A stretch of 31,339 nt of DNA from positions 1 to 31,339 of the IMG/VR virus record IMGVR_UViG_3300045739_000126; one strand, written 5' to 3'. This document shows positions 5,819 to 13,513 of this stretch, one piece after another. The position numbers and the translations under genes were made by a program. This DNA is from a virus. The notes beneath the pieces are model-generated. The model ran no database searches. It was given only the letters and a program-made list of their open reading frames with translations, and was not told where the DNA came from. Position 1 is the first letter of the stretch. The number at the start of each line of letters is the position of its first letter.

Positions 5819-5995
5819 ATGGATAGAGAAAAGCTTAAGCTTATTGTCAGAAACCTTGAATCTCTGGTAGAATGTCTAAAGTCAGAGATTCATTCTGATA
5901 TTGATTCATATAAAATGAATTATGAGGAAATAGCTCCTCACCTTGCTGACTACGATGAAATCTTTGAGGATAGTGATTTAGATGACTATGATTGA
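5819..5995 (+). CDS. small acidic protein, 58 aa
   Basis: Starts MDREKLKLIVRNLESLVECL, a helix with a leucine heptad look, followed by an acidic C-terminus (EIFEDSDLDDYD). The frame extends upstream to a TTG at 5801, but the ATG at 5819 is taken as start because it leaves room for a leader after the promoter. It overlaps thyX by 14 nt. Conserved-type cyanophage small protein, function unknown. Confidence 0.65.
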   Translation: MDREKLKLIVRNLESLVECLKSEIHSDIDSYKMNYEEIAPHLADYDEIFEDSDLDDYD

Positions 5996-6704
5996 AAATA
6001 CCGACTTCGAGTTTATGAAACCAGAAGTAAAACTCATTAGTGTTACTCCAGATGCAGAGAAGCACATGGCTTACTGTGCTAGGGTAAGTAATCCTGCTAA
6101 CCAAGAGAATGAAAAGTTCTCTGGTCTTCTCAAGTATTGTATTCAACATCAGCACTGGAGCATCTTTGAGCAGGCATCGATGACTGTAGAGATTAATACT
6201 ACAAGAGGTATCGCAGCTCAAATCCTCCGGCATAGATCCTTCACATATCAAGAATTTTCACAACGATATGCTGACAGCACTCTTCTTAGTAAGACTATTC
6301 CTCTGCCAGAACTTCGTCGTCAGGATGATAAGAATCGTCAGAACAGTATCGATGACATTCCAGATTATCTGAAACTGACCCTGACAGAAGATATTCGTGT
6401 TCATTTTGAGCAGTCTATGCGTCTCTACAATCGTCTTCTAGAGAAAGGTGTGGCAAAGGAATGTGCAAGGTTTGTACTGCCCCTCGCAACTCCCACAAGA
6501 CTCTATATGACTGGCTCTGTAAGGTCATGGATACATTACATTGATCTTCGTTCTGCACATGGGACGCAGAAGGAACACATGGAGATTGCAGAACTTGTTC
6601 GTTGTATCTTTACCTGCCAGTTCCCTGCTGTGTCTGAAGCACTTGGTTGGACTCGTGAAGGATGCTCGGAGTGTACTGATGCTCCTTCCATTACTATTGA
6701 ATAA
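5982..6704 (+). CDS. thyX: FAD-dependent thymidylate synthase ThyX
   Basis: 240 aa. The ThyX signature RHRxxSxxExSxRY is present as RHRSFTYQEFSQRY (83-96), though the Ser of the canonical motif is Thr88 here. AYCARVSNP (30-38), HWSIFEQASMTVEI (58-71) and RFVLPLATPTRLYMTGSVRSW near the middle are typical for the family. The enzyme makes dTMP from dUMP using methylene-tetrahydrofolate, FAD and NADPH, without producing dihydrofolate, supplying thymidine for phage DNA synthesis. It overlaps the small gene before it by 14 nt and shares its promoter. An unusual short Cys-containing tail (EGCSECTDAPSITIE) follows the core. Confidence 0.96.
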   Translation: MTMIENTDFEFMKPEVKLISVTPDAEKHMAYCARVSNPANQENEKFSGLLKYCIQHQHWSIFEQASMTVEINTTRGIAAQILRHRSFTYQEFSQRYADSTLLSKTIPLPELRRQDDKNRQNSIDDIPDYLKLTLTEDIRVHFEQSMRLYNRLLEKGVAKECARFVLPLATPTRLYMTGSVRSWIHYIDLRSAHGTQKEHMEIAELVRCIFTCQFPAVSEALGWTREGCSECTDAPSITIE

Positions 6705-6707
6705 ATA
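6700..6707 (+). promoter_or_regulatory. late-box match AATAAATA at the thyX stop
   Basis: AATAAATA overlaps the thyX stop codon (6702-6704) and lies 24 nt before the ATG at 6731. It fits NATAAATA. No other promoter is seen for the gene at 6731. Confidence 0.4.
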
Positions 6708-6730
6708 TCCCTATAGGTTTTAATTATCAT

Positions 6731-6979
6731 ATGGCAGTATACCCTATTATCAACAGAGAAACTGGTGAACAAAAAGAAATTACAATGAGTGTTCACGATT
6801 GGGATCAGTGGAGAAAAGACAATCCGGACTGGGAACGAGATTATTCTGATCCATCTACATTCCCAAATTTCGGGGAAGTGGGTGAGGTCTATGATAAACT
6901 CAAAAAGTCTCATCCAGGATGGAATGATGTTTTGAGAAAAGCATCAAAAGCTCCAGGATCTAATGTAAAACCAATCTAA
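6731..6979 (+). CDS. conserved phage protein, 82 aa, function unknown
   Basis: Starts MAVYPIINRETGEQKEITMS, with a WDQWRKDNPDWERDYSDPS segment and PGWNDVLRKA near the end. The first part resembles FmdB-like zinc-ribbon starters of phage proteins, but there is no cysteine at all, so no zinc site. The tryptophan-rich centre is notable. It lies 4 nt before phoH and probably shares its mRNA. Confidence 0.65.
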   Translation: MAVYPIINRETGEQKEITMSVHDWDQWRKDNPDWERDYSDPSTFPNFGEVGEVYDKLKKSHPGWNDVLRKASKAPGSNVKPI

Positions 6980-6983
6980 ACCT

Positions 6984-7739
6984 ATGGCAAGAAAAAGAAG
7001 AAGTAATGATCAACCTATTGGTGTTGGTCTAACTGCAAAACAAATGAAGCGTAAAAAGCCGATTAACGCAGAATTGTTAATTGATATTGATCCACTAACA
7101 GATAATCAGAAAAAATTATTTGATGCATATTCAAAAGGACAACATTTGGTTGCTTATGGTTGTGCAGGAACTGGTAAAACCTTTATCACTCTATACAATG
7201 CTTTATGTGATGTTCTAGATGAAAGAACTCCTTACGAAAAAATTTATATCGTTAGGTCTCTTGTCTCTACTCGTGAAATTGGATTTCTTCCTGGAGATCA
7301 TGAGGATAAATCTGCACTTTACCAAATTCCTTACAAGAACATGGTAAAGTACATGTTTCAGATGCCATCAGATGCTGATTTTGAAATGCTCTATGGTGCT
7401 TTGAAAGCACAAGAAACTATTAAGTTTTGGTCAACTTCCTTCCTCCGTGGAACAACTCTTGACAAGGCAATTATCATTGTTGATGAGTTTCAAAACTTGA
7501 ATTTTCACGAACTTGATAGTATAATTACTCGTGTTGGTGAAGATAGTCGTATTTGCTTTTGTGGTGATGCAACTCAATCAGATCTGATTAAAACAAATGA
7601 GAGAAATGGGATTATTGATTTTATGAAGATTTTGCGAGAGATGCCATCCTTTGATATGATTGAGTTTGGTGTTGATGATATTGTCCGTTCTGGAATTGTT
7701 AAAGAATACATTATGGCAAAAATGGGTCTTAATCTATGA
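6984..7739 (+). CDS. phoH: PhoH-like P-loop ATPase
   Basis: 251 aa. Walker A is GCAGTGKT (59-66) and Walker B is AIIIVDEFQN (162-171), followed by the family motif FCGDATQSD (192-200). SLVSTREIGFLPGD (92-105) is typical of PhoH. It belongs to the PhoH branch of RNA-helicase-like ATPases; homologues are nearly universal in marine phages, and a role in RNA metabolism or phosphate stress has been proposed but not settled. The lysine/arginine-rich N-terminus may contact nucleic acid. It overlaps the next gene by 4 nt (ATGA). Confidence 0.94.
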   Translation: MARKRRSNDQPIGVGLTAKQMKRKKPINAELLIDIDPLTDNQKKLFDAYSKGQHLVAYGCAGTGKTFITLYNALCDVLDERTPYEKIYIVRSLVSTREIGFLPGDHEDKSALYQIPYKNMVKYMFQMPSDADFEMLYGALKAQETIKFWSTSFLRGTTLDKAIIIVDEFQNLNFHELDSIITRVGEDSRICFCGDATQSDLIKTNERNGIIDFMKILREMPSFDMIEFGVDDIVRSGIVKEYIMAKMGLNL

Positions 7740-8410
7740 CATTTACCCATTGTAATTTTCTAGGTGAACTTGAATTACAGAAAAAAGAAGAAAATGGCAC
7801 CCGTCTTTACTTACTTCCAAGTGGGCAATGGGTGCCTTCTATTACAACAGTTACTGGATTCTTTAAAAAGGAAAAAATTTTAGAGTGGCGTAAAAGAGTT
7901 GGGGAAGAAAAGGCAAATCAAATTAGTAGGAGTGCAGCTGCAAGAGGAACTGACTTTCACCAAGTTTGTCAAGATTATCTAGAAAATAAAGAACTAAATT
8001 GGGATGATTATAAACCCCTAACAAAGTTTATGTTCTTTCATGCCAAACCTTATCTTGATAAAATAAATAACATTCATGCAATTGAAAGAACTCTTTATTC
8101 CGAATATTTTGGAGTTGCTGGTAGAGTTGATTGTATTGCAGAATACGAAGGAGAACTAGCAGTTATTGACTTTAAAACTTCTACAGAAATTAAGCCAGAA
8201 TCTTGGATTGAAAATTATTTTGTTCAAGAAATGTTTTATGCTGCTGCTTACTATGAATTAACTGATATTCCACCCATTAAATTAATCACCATTATGGTCA
8301 CTCCAAACGGTGATGTTAAAGTGTTTGACAAAAGAAATAAAGCAGAGTATATTAAACTATTAGTCCAATACATTAAGAAGTTTGTAACTTTTAATTTTCA
8401 TGAAGGATAA
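7736..8410 (+). CDS. PD-(D/E)XK nuclease, RecB/Cas4-like
   Basis: 224 aa. The catalytic set of the superfamily can be placed: GTDFH with His75, Glu118 (AIERTLYS), Asp132 (GRVDCIAEY) and DFKTS with Asp145/Lys147. SITTVTGFF near residue 35 is usual in phage RecB-like exonucleases. It should degrade or process DNA ends, serving recombination, replication or host-DNA breakdown. It overlaps phoH by 4 nt and gp33 by 11 nt and lies in the replication block. There is no helicase domain. The precise polarity and substrate are unknown. Confidence 0.86.
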   Translation: MTFTHCNFLGELELQKKEENGTRLYLLPSGQWVPSITTVTGFFKKEKILEWRKRVGEEKANQISRSAAARGTDFHQVCQDYLENKELNWDDYKPLTKFMFFHAKPYLDKINNIHAIERTLYSEYFGVAGRVDCIAEYEGELAVIDFKTSTEIKPESWIENYFVQEMFYAAAYYELTDIPPIKLITIMVTPNGDVKVFDKRNKAEYIKLLVQYIKKFVTFNFHEG

Positions 8411-8654
8411 AATCACAAAAGCACTAGAAGAGAAGTTTTTATGCTCTGACAAATTTTCTCAAAAAATTGAAACAATTGTAAGAGACAATAAGGTTTCTTA
8501 CATTGATGCTATTGTTCAATTTTGTGAAGAAAATAGTGTTGAAGTGGAAACTATTCCTAAATTAATTTCAAAACCTTTAAAGGAGAAATTAAAGTATGAA
8601 GCTATGCAACTTAATTTTCTTAAAAAAACAAGTAAGGCTATATTGAAATTTTAA
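8400..8654 (+). CDS. 33: late transcription coactivator gp33
   Basis: 84 aa. Residues 22-75 align by eye with T4 gp33: IETIVRDNKVSYIDAIVQF and then EENSVEVETIPKLI match the T4 EEFGMSYLEATTAF / EENSIPETQFAKFI region, with similar spacing to the KLKYEAMQLNFL segment. gp33 binds the RNA polymerase beta flap and links it to the sliding clamp for late transcription from TATAAATA promoters. It is shorter than T4 gp33 (112 aa), lacking N-terminal residues. Its presence agrees with the late boxes in this window. Confidence 0.8.
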   Translation: MKDKITKALEEKFLCSDKFSQKIETIVRDNKVSYIDAIVQFCEENSVEVETIPKLISKPLKEKLKYEAMQLNFLKKTSKAILKF

Positions 8655-9250
8655 TGACTCCTTTTGATTGTTATAAAACATATCTGGCATTTAAAAATCA
8701 TTTTACAAAGGAGTCATATGATTACCATAAGTATTGTGGCAAATCTAGAGCAACATTAGAATCTTTCTATAAAAGAAAGGATAGATATTTTTTTGAAAAA
8801 ACTTCAAGACAAAAAAGTGATAAAGAAGTAGAAGATTTTTTTATTTCTAACTTTGTTTCATGCGACGATCCTCAATCTCTATGGATTGGAGAAATTATTA
8901 GTAATGGAACAAAAAAATATTCAGAATGGCAGAAAAAAATACAAGGTCTTAAATATCGTTTCAAGCAAGAGACTGAAGGATTATTTTCTGATACTATTTT
9001 AGATTATGTTTTTGATTGTTCAAAAGGACATCCACTTATTTTGAAAAATTTTTTGAGTGGAAAAATAAGTTTAGAAACAATGGTAATATATGATAGAATA
9101 TTTTTTTATAGAAAAAAATTTGATTCTAAACTTAAAGACCCAGTTTGGAAAACTATAAGCCTAAGAATAAAAAAATATGATCCATTCATAAATATTGATG
9201 TGTTTGAGTATAAAAGAATAGTGAAAGAAATTGTTTTAGGTGGACCATGA
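8654..9250 (+). CDS. 59: helicase loader gp59
   Basis: 198 aa, against 217 in T4. The N-terminal HMG-like half shows YKTYLAFKNHFTKESYDYHK, then KRKDRYFFEK (60-69) and VEDFFISNFVS, which match the T4 gp59 segments RRDKYFFQKLSEK and ALIFISNLVA. QSLWIGEIISN corresponds to T4 DAWIGDIS. gp59 binds branched DNA and loads the gp41 helicase onto gp32-coated strands at forks and recombination intermediates. It lies between gp33 and DUF1825 with 1-nt and 4-nt overlaps, in the same block as gp32. Very AT-rich and lysine-rich. Confidence 0.86.
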   Translation: MTPFDCYKTYLAFKNHFTKESYDYHKYCGKSRATLESFYKRKDRYFFEKTSRQKSDKEVEDFFISNFVSCDDPQSLWIGEIISNGTKKYSEWQKKIQGLKYRFKQETEGLFSDTILDYVFDCSKGHPLILKNFLSGKISLETMVIYDRIFFYRKKFDSKLKDPVWKTISLRIKKYDPFINIDVFEYKRIVKEIVLGGP

Positions 9251-9579
9251 GTTTTTTCAGTTCAGATATCGTTCAGGAAGAAGTTCGTAAACTATCTGAA
9301 TTGCAAAAAGAAGTTTACAAAAATATGTTTAATTTTGTTTTGATGGATAAGGAAGATAAATTAAAACATCTTTCTATCCTCGAAGAACTCATTGAAACTC
9401 AAAGAATATTATATACTCGTTTGAGTTTATCTGATGATCCAGAAGCACAAGAAATGAAAGAAAGAATTATCAATCATGCTATTTCTATGGGAATGTCTCC
9501 CAATGTTGATTTGAATGCACTTTTGGATAATATGAAAAATCTTTTAGAAAACACAAAAAATCAGGTTGACAAAAGTTGA
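9247..9579 (+). CDS. DUF1825 family protein
   Basis: 110 aa. The start MSFFSSDIVQEEVRKLSELQ and the later RILYTRLSLSDDPEAQEMKE, then MGMSPNVDLNALLDNMKNLL match the pattern of DUF1825, a small helical family shared by cyanobacteria and cyanophages. The protein should be all-helical and soluble; its role is not known. The gp32 promoter starts inside its last codons. Confidence 0.85.
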   Translation: MSFFSSDIVQEEVRKLSELQKEVYKNMFNFVLMDKEDKLKHLSILEELIETQRILYTRLSLSDDPEAQEMKERIINHAISMGMSPNVDLNALLDNMKNLLENTKNQVDKS

Positions 9580-9594
9580 CCTGCACACTAGAAT
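9566..9594 (+). promoter_or_regulatory. sigma70-like promoter of gene 32
   Basis: TTGACA (9566-9571) and TAGAAT (9589-9594) are separated by exactly 17 nt. A second TTGACC copy lies at 9576-9581. The -35 is inside the last codons of the DUF1825 gene. Expected start near 9601, 37 nt before the gp32 ATG; CGGAGAA serves as ribosome site. Confidence 0.78.
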
Positions 9595-9637
9595 ACAAAA
9601 GTAATCCAATCAAATACGATTAATACGGAGAATACGA

Positions 9638-10552
9638 ATGTCTTTTTCAGATCTTAAAAAGCAATCTAAACTTGGTTCGCTGACTGCCAAGTTGGTAAAA
9701 GAAGTAGAAAAAATTAGTTCTGGTGAATCATCTACTGATGATCGTTTCTGGAAACCCGAAGTAGATAAAGTAGGAAATGGTTTTGCAACTATTCGTTTCC
9801 TACCTGCTCCTGAAGGAGAAGAACTTCCCTGGACAAAAATTTGGAGTCATGCATTCCAAGGTCCCGGCGGTTGGTATATTGAGAACTCTCTAACCACTCT
9901 TGGTCAGAAAGATCCTGTGTCGGAATACAACCGTGGACTGTGGAACAGTGGTAACGAGAAAGATAAAGAAATTGTGCGTAAGCAGAAGCGCAAACTTTCT
10001 TATTATTCGAATATCTATGTTGTAAAGGATCCCGCTAATCCTCAGAATGAAGGGAAAGTTTTTCTTTATAAGTTTGGTAAAAAGATTTTTGATAAGATTA
10101 TGGGTGCTATGCAACCAGAATTTGAAGATGAAGAAGCAATCAATCCTTTTGACTTTTGGCAAGGAGCAAACTTCAAGATCAAAATTGTGAAGAAAGATGG
10201 ATATTGGAATTATGATAAATCAGAGTTTGATCGACCCGGTCCTCTTCTAGAAGATGATGAGGCACTTGAAGCACTTTGGAAAAAGCAATATGCTCTGACT
10301 GCTCTTGTTGCTCCCGATCAATTCAAGACATATGATGAACTAGAGGCACGACTCAATTCAGTTCTTAACTCAAAACCTCAACAACGACGAATTGATGAAG
10401 AAGTAGAAAATGAAGATAATGATCGTGGATCTTATACCCCAGACTTCACTTCTCGACGTTCTGAACCAGAACTTCCTTCTGTAAGCTATAAATCAAACGA
10501 TGAAGATGAAGATGACGCTCTAAGTTATTTCCAACGTCTTGCTGAAGATTGA
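9638..10552 (+). CDS. 32: single-stranded DNA-binding protein gp32
   Basis: 304 aa, similar to T4 gp32 (301 aa). The N-terminal basic part (SDLKKQSKLGSLTAKL) serves cooperative binding; the OB-fold core shows FATIRFLPAPEGEELPWTKIWSHAF, YYSNIYVVKDPANPQNEGKV and FLYKFGKKIFDKI, all close to T4. The C-terminal tail is acidic and ends DEDDALSYFQRLAED, the usual protein-contact tail. The T4 zinc ligands Cys77, Cys87 and Cys90 have no counterparts; this protein has no cysteine. It coats single-stranded DNA in replication, repair and recombination. It has its own early promoter and ends convergently against gp53 with no gap. Confidence 0.96.
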   Translation: MSFSDLKKQSKLGSLTAKLVKEVEKISSGESSTDDRFWKPEVDKVGNGFATIRFLPAPEGEELPWTKIWSHAFQGPGGWYIENSLTTLGQKDPVSEYNRGLWNSGNEKDKEIVRKQKRKLSYYSNIYVVKDPANPQNEGKVFLYKFGKKIFDKIMGAMQPEFEDEEAINPFDFWQGANFKIKIVKKDGYWNYDKSEFDRPGPLLEDDEALEALWKKQYALTALVAPDQFKTYDELEARLNSVLNSKPQQRRIDEEVENEDNDRGSYTPDFTSRRSEPELPSVSYKSNDEDEDDALSYFQRLAED

Positions 10553-11251
10553 TTATAGATCAGTAAGTTTAATATTATCAGTTTTCTTCAGATTATCTGA
10601 TAGATAATCTGAAGATTGTTTATAAGTCGAGATATCTTCAAGATCGTTTAATGCATCTTGAAGATATCTTTGTCTTAAGACAAAGATATTTCTTTTGTTA
10701 TTGTTCAATTCTTCTTCATAATCCAAAAAAGTCACTGGAACAGAAATTTCTGATCCTGCTTTTTGAATTACAACTCCAATATTTTCATCGTAATATTCAA
10801 GAGCAGATTGACCTTCAATTGAAAGTTTGTCGTAAAAAACTTTATCGACAATTATATTTGCATTTTGAACTATTTGATTCGAAGAATTTCTAATTTCTAA
10901 AGTTTTATAATGTTTAATTTGATATAGATTTTCTTCTGACCCATACTTTTCAATTAAGTAATTATAAAGTGCTTGTTCATTTAATGGCCATTCATTGTAT
11001 ACATCTAAGATATTATTAATAGTTAAAATTACCCAATCGTAGAGTGGGGTTCCATAAAATTTTTCTGAAACTTGATCTGGTCTTTCATCACCGACTATTG
11101 TGTATTTTGTAAAAAATGCAGTGTTTTGAAAAATGTCTGCACGAATTTTTCCTCTACGAAAAAAATTCTTTGTGGTAGTAGTATTCAAACTTGAGTTTGT
11201 ATCAACTAAGTTTGAATGATATTCAATGTTTGGGAGAGTTTTAAAGTACAT
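10553..11251 (-). CDS. 53: baseplate wedge protein gp53
   Basis: 232 aa (T4 gp53: 196). The region YTIVGDERPDQVSEKFYGTP then LYDWVILTINNILDVYNEWP corresponds to the T4 gp53 segment with RPEELANAIYGNPQLYWVLL and YDPYYGW, the LysM-like core. gp53 links wedges around the hub in baseplate assembly. It lies 1 nt after gp48 on the minus strand. Its last 45 codons contain three perfect inverted repeats, an unusual feature for coding DNA. Confidence 0.88.
   Translation of the reverse strand: MYFKTLPNIEYHSNLVDTNSSLNTTTTKNFFRRGKIRADIFQNTAFFTKYTIVGDERPDQVSEKFYGTPLYDWVILTINNILDVYNEWPLNEQALYNYLIEKYGSEENLYQIKHYKTLEIRNSSNQIVQNANIIVDKVFYDKLSIEGQSALEYYDENIGVVIQKAGSEISVPVTFLDYEEELNNNKRNIFVLRQRYLQDALNDLEDISTYKQSSDYLSDNLKKTDNIKLTDL
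10585..10615. repeat. inverted repeat IR1, 14-bp perfect stem
   Basis: TCTTCAGATTATCT (10585-10598) is the exact complement of AGATAATCTGAAGA (10602-10615) with a 3-nt loop. It lies 33 nt past the gp32 stop and inside the 3' end of gp53 on the other strand. Confidence 0.9.
10630..10669. repeat. inverted repeat IR2, 15-bp perfect stem
   Basis: AGATATCTTCAAGAT (10630-10644) pairs exactly with ATCTTGAAGATATCT (10655-10669) across a 10-nt loop. Its 3' arm shares six bases with IR3, so the two hairpins exclude each other in part. Confidence 0.9.
10664..10689. repeat. inverted repeat IR3, 26-nt perfect palindrome
   Basis: A continuous palindrome centred on TTAA (10675-10678) with flanks ATATCTTTGTC and GACAAAGATAT. 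On the plus strand it is followed by TTTCTTTTGTT, so it could serve as the terminator of gp32. Confidence 0.88.
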
Positions 11252-11252
11252 G

Positions 11253-12704
11253 TTAGTAACCGATTACTTCGTCTTTATCTTGATCTAAGTTTGTATAATC
11301 ATCATCAAATATTGGATCTATTTCTGAGAAAGTAAGTGTCATATCATACCCAACCATAGATCCATCACCATATGTCATGTAAGAACCATCTGGCATATAA
11401 TTCATTGACATATTTTGTAATGCACATACTTTCAGTCTAGGTAAGAAAGGATGCTCTTTAGGAGTTCCTGCAATAATTTCTGATTCTCCAGAAATTGGTT
11501 CTACGTACCAAAATTTTAATCTAAAAACATTTGGTGATGCAAGAAATACTTGATTCGCAGTTCTTTTAACTGCCATCCCTTGTTTCAGAGTTCTTATAAT
11601 TTTTTTGATGACCTCAGATTCTTTTTTACTTCTAGGAGTCATCTTAAAACTGAATGTAAAAGTTCTAAGTGAAGGACCTTTAAAGAGAAGTTCTGTGTTT
11701 GGATTTACTACAGCACCTGTAGATCTTGTTAAAGTATTTACTCCAAGAATTTGTTTAATAATCTCATTGTTTAAAATTGGTTTTATGGTGTCTGCATTTT
11801 GTCTTGCAACATCAGCTCCTTTTTTTATTTCCGATCCTACACTTGCTGCAAAATTTCCTCCACCTAAAATTCTTCCAATTGCTCCAGCACCATATGCTTG
11901 AAGTGGATTTAATTCTGAATTAGTCCAATCTACTGGATTTGAATCTATTAAATTTGATGGAATTGGTAGAGTTATTTTTGCTATTGATGCCTCACTACTA
12001 GATCTTTCACTGATTCCAGGTAAACCCAATCCACTATCAAAAACACTTCCAGTATCATCTGAACCACTTACAATACCTAAACTGAGATTGGAAGAAGGAA
12101 CATATCTAATCATTTCAATCGTAAAATAATCATTCCCTTCATATGCAACTGGATATTTTAGATCAGTATCGTATTTTGTTCTTGCTACCTGACCTTTACT
12201 GACAGTATCTAAAATACTTTTTTGTTGTTCTGGAGTAAGAGATTGTGAACTTCCAGAAGTTTCTGCATCTGTAGGAGCATTTGTTCCTCCCGATGATCCA
12301 TCTATATTTTGATCAGGTTCAACTAAGGCAGTAGTTCCTGTTATATTTTGACTAATATCTAAAGCTTGTCTTGCTTGAGCATCTGTTATTCTTGCATTTG
12401 TTTTTAATGCAGCAATTGTTGCATTGTCTAATTGAGATGTTAAACTGCCAGGACCTCTTTTAGTTAAATCTTTTTTTATATCATCACCTGCAGCTGGAGT
12501 AAAAGTCCATCCGCCAGATACGTTTCTTTCTGCAATATTTACGTATCCTACAGGAAATCCCAAATCTAATTGTAGTGTTGTTTTTGCACTACCTGTGACA
12601 ATAGTTCCTGGAGTTCCAAGAGTGTTATAGATTGTTGCAGTTCTAAAAGTATATCTTTGACCATTATATTCTTTATTAATTGTACCACTATATGATTGGG
12701 CCAT
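11253..12704 (-). CDS. 48: baseplate tail-tube cap protein gp48
   Basis: 483 aa. The C-terminal part has the signature of gp48-type proteins: LPRLKVCALQNMSMNYMPDG, then YMTYGDGSMVGYDMTLTFSE and the ending IDPIFDDDY. The middle contains TFSFKMTPRSKKESEVIKKI, a tube-like domain seen in gp48 and gp54. The N-terminal part is a beta-rich insert with a Ser/Thr/Gly linker. gp48 caps the baseplate hub and starts the tail tube. A late box (12719-12726) precedes it. gp54, the other tube initiator, is the divergent gene at 14153, so the pair is split across strands here. A gp54-like alternative is less likely given that gene. Confidence 0.8.
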   Translation of the reverse strand: MAQSYSGTINKEYNGQRYTFRTATIYNTLGTPGTIVTGSAKTTLQLDLGFPVGYVNIAERNVSGGWTFTPAAGDDIKKDLTKRGPGSLTSQLDNATIAALKTNARITDAQARQALDISQNITGTTALVEPDQNIDGSSGGTNAPTDAETSGSSQSLTPEQQKSILDTVSKGQVARTKYDTDLKYPVAYEGNDYFTIEMIRYVPSSNLSLGIVSGSDDTGSVFDSGLGLPGISERSSSEASIAKITLPIPSNLIDSNPVDWTNSELNPLQAYGAGAIGRILGGGNFAASVGSEIKKGADVARQNADTIKPILNNEIIKQILGVNTLTRSTGAVVNPNTELLFKGPSLRTFTFSFKMTPRSKKESEVIKKIIRTLKQGMAVKRTANQVFLASPNVFRLKFWYVEPISGESEIIAGTPKEHPFLPRLKVCALQNMSMNYMPDGSYMTYGDGSMVGYDMTLTFSEIDPIFDDDYTNLDQDKDEVIGY

Positions 12705-12713
12705 TTACTTTTT

Positions 12714-13064
12714 TTAAATATTTATCCTAAACTTTTGATAGTTCAATGCTAGTAGGGTATTTAGTTCTTCTTTATTGACTTTATGCAAGTTTCCAACTAA
12801 CTCTAACCAAGTGTAATTGTGTGGAGATTTCCAATGAAAATTGTATGCTCTAAATCCCCAACGAAATAAATCCGAAACCACAACTAATGGATATTGATCA
12901 TATTCAATTTGTGGTGTTTTTGGTGAATAGACAAAGGTATACAATCCACCGATATCAGGTATGATTTCAGTTTCTTTCAGAATATCAAGAATTTCCAGCA
13001 TTCTATCATCTGAATTTGGGTACGACTTAATTTTAGACGCAATATCTTCGGATATTCTATTCAT
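12714..13064 (-). CDS. conserved cyanophage protein between gp4 and gp48, 116 aa
   Basis: Starts MNRISEDIASKIKSYPNSDD; the core is YTFVYSPKTPQIEYDQYPLV followed by VVSDLFRWGFRAYNFHWKSP and YTWLELVGNLH. The aromatic-rich core looks like a compact beta domain of a virion or assembly protein, and I recall such proteins in other cyanomyoviruses next to gp48. It overlaps gp4 by 4 nt. Function unknown; being structural is inferred from the neighbours. Confidence 0.7.
   Translation of the reverse strand: MNRISEDIASKIKSYPNSDDRMLEILDILKETEIIPDIGGLYTFVYSPKTPQIEYDQYPLVVVSDLFRWGFRAYNFHWKSPHNYTWLELVGNLHKVNKEELNTLLALNYQKFRINI
12719..12726 (-). promoter_or_regulatory. late promoter box GATAAATA for gp48-gp53
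   Basis: Read on the minus strand, GATAAATA ends 15 nt before the gp48 ATG (12704). It lies within the last codons of the gene upstream. It fits the T4-type late consensus and a late baseplate operon. Confidence 0.5.
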
Positions 13065-13513
13065 ATTCCCAATTCTTTTTCGGTGATGATTTTAAATTCC
13101 ATCATATGGTCTTTGCAAAACTCTCTTGCTGCTTCCCATTTAGCTTGGTTTTTTGCGTAAGTTAATGTTTCATTTAAAAGTGTTTTTTTTCTTTTATTTT
13201 TTGTGGAAACGGGTTCTTTAGTTTCTCTCAAAGGTTTTATTTCTACAACTGCTTTTTTAATTTCTCCCTTTGACGAAATGTATTTCACACAAAAATCAGG
13301 AAAATATCTTCTGACCTTTTTTGTTGTTGGATCAAAATATGGTATGAAAAATTCTTCAGAACTATATTCTAAAATATTGTTATTAGTATCGCACCATTTC
13401 ATAAATTTAAGTTCCCAACTACTTCTATAAATGATATTTTTAACATCACCTTGATATTTTTGTGGGTTTTGTGGGTGAAATCTTCCTTGATAATATTTTG
13501 CATCACGAGGCAT
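13061..13513 (-). CDS. 4: head completion protein gp4
   Basis: 150 aa, the same length as T4 gp4. FHPQNPQKYQGDVKNIIYRS then SWELKFMKWCD matches T4 FVPQNPQKYKGNPENIIYRSLWELKFMRYCD nearly residue by residue. RRYFPDFCVKY and VVEIKPLRET follow, the ExK-like elements of the TnsA/restriction-enzyme fold suspected in this family. gp4 acts late in head completion, together with gp50 in T4. Its first 11 nt overlap the end of the NUMOD-type gene upstream, so its translation may depend on that gene. Confidence 0.93.
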   Translation of the reverse strand: MPRDAKYYQGRFHPQNPQKYQGDVKNIIYRSSWELKFMKWCDTNNNILEYSSEEFFIPYFDPTTKKVRRYFPDFCVKYISSKGEIKKAVVEIKPLRETKEPVSTKNKRKKTLLNETLTYAKNQAKWEAAREFCKDHMMEFKIITEKELGI

